NCBI GenBank assembly: GCA_009741485.1
Contig: CM019236.1
Location: forward strand, 27,071,633 to 27,135,632
Direction: 5' to 3'
From: Malurus cyaneus samueli
Taxonomy: Eukaryota > Chordata > Aves > Passeriformes > Maluridae
Length of the DNA stretch: 64,000 nt
The notes under the pieces were generated by a model that was given only the letters and a program-made list of their open reading frames with translations, was not told the origin of the DNA and made no database searches. The position numbers were made by a program, and so were the translations under genes. Shown here piece by piece: positions 61,855 to 64,000 of this stretch. Numbering within the stretch: position 1 is the stretch's first letter; every line of letters begins with the position of its first letter.

Positions 61855-62762
61855 ATTTTATTATTCTCTGAGTCTATGATTTAATAAGTCGATTCTGTAA
61901 ATCTGAATTTTTGATTCTATGAGCTTTGGGGCTGTCCAAGCTTGGTAGTGGGGCCAGGCCGTTCAATAACTTTACGTGTCGAGGGAATTGAATTCGCCCT
62001 CAGTAAATTGCAGATAATGCTAAGTTGGGCAGGAGACAGATCTGCAGGGATAAGAACAGACTGTGTGGATGGCTCAAGGCAACAGGGTAAGGTTCAACAA
62101 GATGAAGTGTACACCCAACCCACACTTCAGGCACAACAATCCTTGAAGCCGCAGACTGAGCCATTGCAGAAAATGGTCCAGCAGGAAAGGGCCTGGATGC
62201 TGGTGGTCAGTGAGTGACACTGTGTGCCTGGCAAAGGAATCCTGGCCTGTTAGCAGGACAGGGATTGCTTCCCTGTACTCAGCACTGATGCGGCCACAGA
62301 ATGTGTAAGTTCTGGGCCCTCACTCAAGAAACACTGAGGTGTTGTGTGTCAGAAGAAGTTGTGGTGAAGGGTCTGGAGGACAAATACTGAGAGAATGCTG
62401 CAAGTGAGCTGGAGTTGTTTAGCCTGGACAAAAATAGGTTGGGGGAGAGCTTGTTGCTTTCCAGAACAGCCTGAAAGGAGGGTGTAGCCAGGTGGGGACT
62501 GGCAGACAAAGAAACAGGGGAGATCAGGTTGCAATCAGAGAGACACGAGAGAGTGTATTCCACGTGGACACATGGCTTGAGAACATGATTGCCCAGGGAG
62601 CTGGTGAAAGACACTTGTCTGGAAGTTCAAGAGGTAGAAGTGACCGGCTGTGGCACTTAGGCTGTGCATATGCTGTCAGAGCTATGTTGGGTAAAAAGTT
62701 AGACTCAAGACCATGCAGGTCTTTCCGCCTTAGTTGACTGTGATTCTTTGGTTCTGTAGTAT
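61855..62762 (+). mobile_element. CR1 LINE fragments, decayed: octamer-like tail then a second 3' portion
   Basis: The first 70 bases carry CTCTGAGTCTATGAT and TTTTTGATTCTATGAG, like the octamer tail of a CR1 whose body is missing here. From about 61,925 a further CR1 portion runs through AACAGGGTAAGGTTCAACAAGATGAAG, GTACTCAGCACTGATGCGGCCAC, GGGTCTGGAGGACAAATACTG, GGAGTTGTTTAGCCTGGACAAAAA and GCCTGAAAGGAGGGTGTAGCC. It closes ACTGTGATTCTTTGGTTCTG near 62,739. It is frameshifted throughout and noncoding. Confidence 0.87.
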
Positions 62763-63075
62763 TCTGACTATTATGGTGAGACAGGACAAGCTCCTCCGTG
62801 AAGCTTATGCAGGGTTGCAATCCAGATTTTCCAGCCTCAATTGGAGAATCTGTATTTTTGGGCTGACTGAGTGAAATCATTGTGGATAATACAAATTCTT
62901 TGTAAGTACAAATAAGTAACAAATGAAGAGTCACCTCTAACAAAATTCAGAGTTGTATGCACAGTAATCCTGATTCAGTAATAATTTTTTGTTAACATTT
63001 TTCTCAAAGTTCCAAGGAAGGCAAAACTTGTGCTTTCCTGCTGTTTTTCAAAAGAACTAAGTAAATTAAGCGTAA
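62763..63075 (+). repeat. Dispersed repeat block shared with 21,541-21,880
   Basis: Directly follows the CR1 end. Shared landmarks with the earlier block include GACAGGACAAGCTCCTC, TGTATTTTTGGGCTGACTGAG, GTTGTATGCACAGTAATCCTG and CCAAGGAAGGCAAAACTTGTGC. Confidence 0.65.
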
Positions 63076-64000
63076 TTACAAGCTGTCTAAGGTTGGAGTA
63101 GTGTTCACTGGCTCTCTGATGTTCTTTTCATCAGGGTGTCAAACAACCTTGTATTCACATTCTAGTTGTGGAAAAAATAGATGAACAAGTGCTTCTCTGT
63201 CTTCAAATAAATATCATATATAAATAACACCAGTTTAATTGATTTTTTTAGAACTACATGAGTTGAAAGGCATTAATGTAAGTGTAGGACACATTGATTA
63301 CAAAATTCACCACCATGCTTCTTCAGTGATTTTTAATCCTGTCACTGCTGTTTTCTTACAGTGTAAATATTAACATGATGGTCTATTTGACTTCAAATTC
63401 TTTAAATTATTTTATATTTCTTCAATATTAGGAAAAATAAGTGTATTCATTAAAAAGCAAGATAAATAAGTCAAGTTCCCTCTGCAGGGGTTGGAAACTA
63501 ATTTTGATAAATCTTGTAACATTTTTCACACAAAACATAGAAAAATTATACTTTCCTTCAATGTAGTTCAGTTAGCAATGTAATTGATAACACACTGTGA
63601 TCCCCAGTTTATATAATTGTATCACTTTAATTACATTTTTACTTCCAACCTATATTTATATTTGAAGAAGATAGTGCTATGAATTGAAAAATTAGTGACA
63701 CAATCACGAAGGGAGAAATATTTCTGACTGTTCTTGAGCAACGATCTAGTACTTCATGTTTAAAGACAGACAAAAGTCAGGGTCACTGTATGATTATTAT
63801 GATGGTATTATGGTTAGTATGACCTTAGATCTTCTCTGGAACCAGGACACTTTTTCCAAAGATGTATTGAAATTTGAGCATTTCACTCTGATGTGAGATT
63901 AGAAGATAACTGAAGTGGCTTTTCTAGACGGCTAGAAAAATCTCACAAAAAACCTTCACAGTAACACGTCAGAGAAGCTAAGAACTGTCTATCTCAGGCA
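63076..64000. other. AT-rich DNA, nothing recognised
   Basis: No supported feature to the window end. Confidence 0.5.

Noticed and set aside
1..64000. CRISPR arrays, bacterial operons, ribosome binding sites, prophage
   Set aside because: No spaced direct repeats or dense coding. CR1 and LTR repeats show vertebrate (avian) nuclear DNA.

Overview
The window looks like noncoding, AT-rich DNA from a bird, most likely a passerine. Three things point there. (1) Decayed CR1 LINE 3' ends recur throughout, with the typical avian ending in ATTCTATG-like octamers. (2) Several long terminal repeats resemble endogenous retrovirus LTR families abundant in songbirds. (3) There are no SINEs. The repeat family assignments come from memory of avian repeat consensuses, not from a database search. 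I found no intact protein-coding gene, tRNA, rRNA or CRISPR array. The open reading frames are short, have no recognisable domains, and mostly lie inside repeats or in both strands of the same DNA, as expected by chance. I read the window as a gene desert or a very large intron.

Layout. 1-5.1 kb: a near-identical inverted repeat (arms of about 653 bp, 252-904 and 4453-5106) around a 3.5 kb spacer. 5.1-8.1 kb: unique DNA with one possible decayed coding relic on the minus strand (about 6.63-7.01 kb). 8.1-8.55 kb: a solo LTR. 8.6-15.5 kb: unique AT-rich DNA with long poly-T tracts. 15.55-16.03 kb: a minus-strand solo LTR. 16.6-17.8, 19.4-19.8 and 21.35-21.54 kb: CR1 fragments. 22-25.5 kb: nothing recognised.

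From 25.5 kb the window is dominated by a roughly 17.6 kb direct duplication. Copy A (about 25,500-43,058) recurs as copy B (about 44,100-61,829). Each copy holds a CR1 fragment, an LTR with a second LTR nested inside it and an exact 6-bp target-site duplication, a 63-bp tandem duplication, a second CR1 fragment and a further LTR. Copy B starts in a low-complexity, error-like stretch and stops at a 25-base N gap (61,830-61,854). I think copy B is most likely an assembly artefact: a retained haplotype or an overfilled gap. A true recent tandem duplication cannot be excluded from sequence alone. After the gap, a CR1 fragment (to about 62.76 kb) and unique AT-rich DNA complete the window.

No genes work together here. 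The content is repeat history: CR1 insertions, all seen in the same orientation, several LTR families, one nested insertion, and two large structural repeats. I did not find a convincing new biological system. The observations most worth following up are the inverted repeat, the A/B duplication and its junctions, a block of sequence shared beyond two CR1 3' ends, and the possible coding relic.
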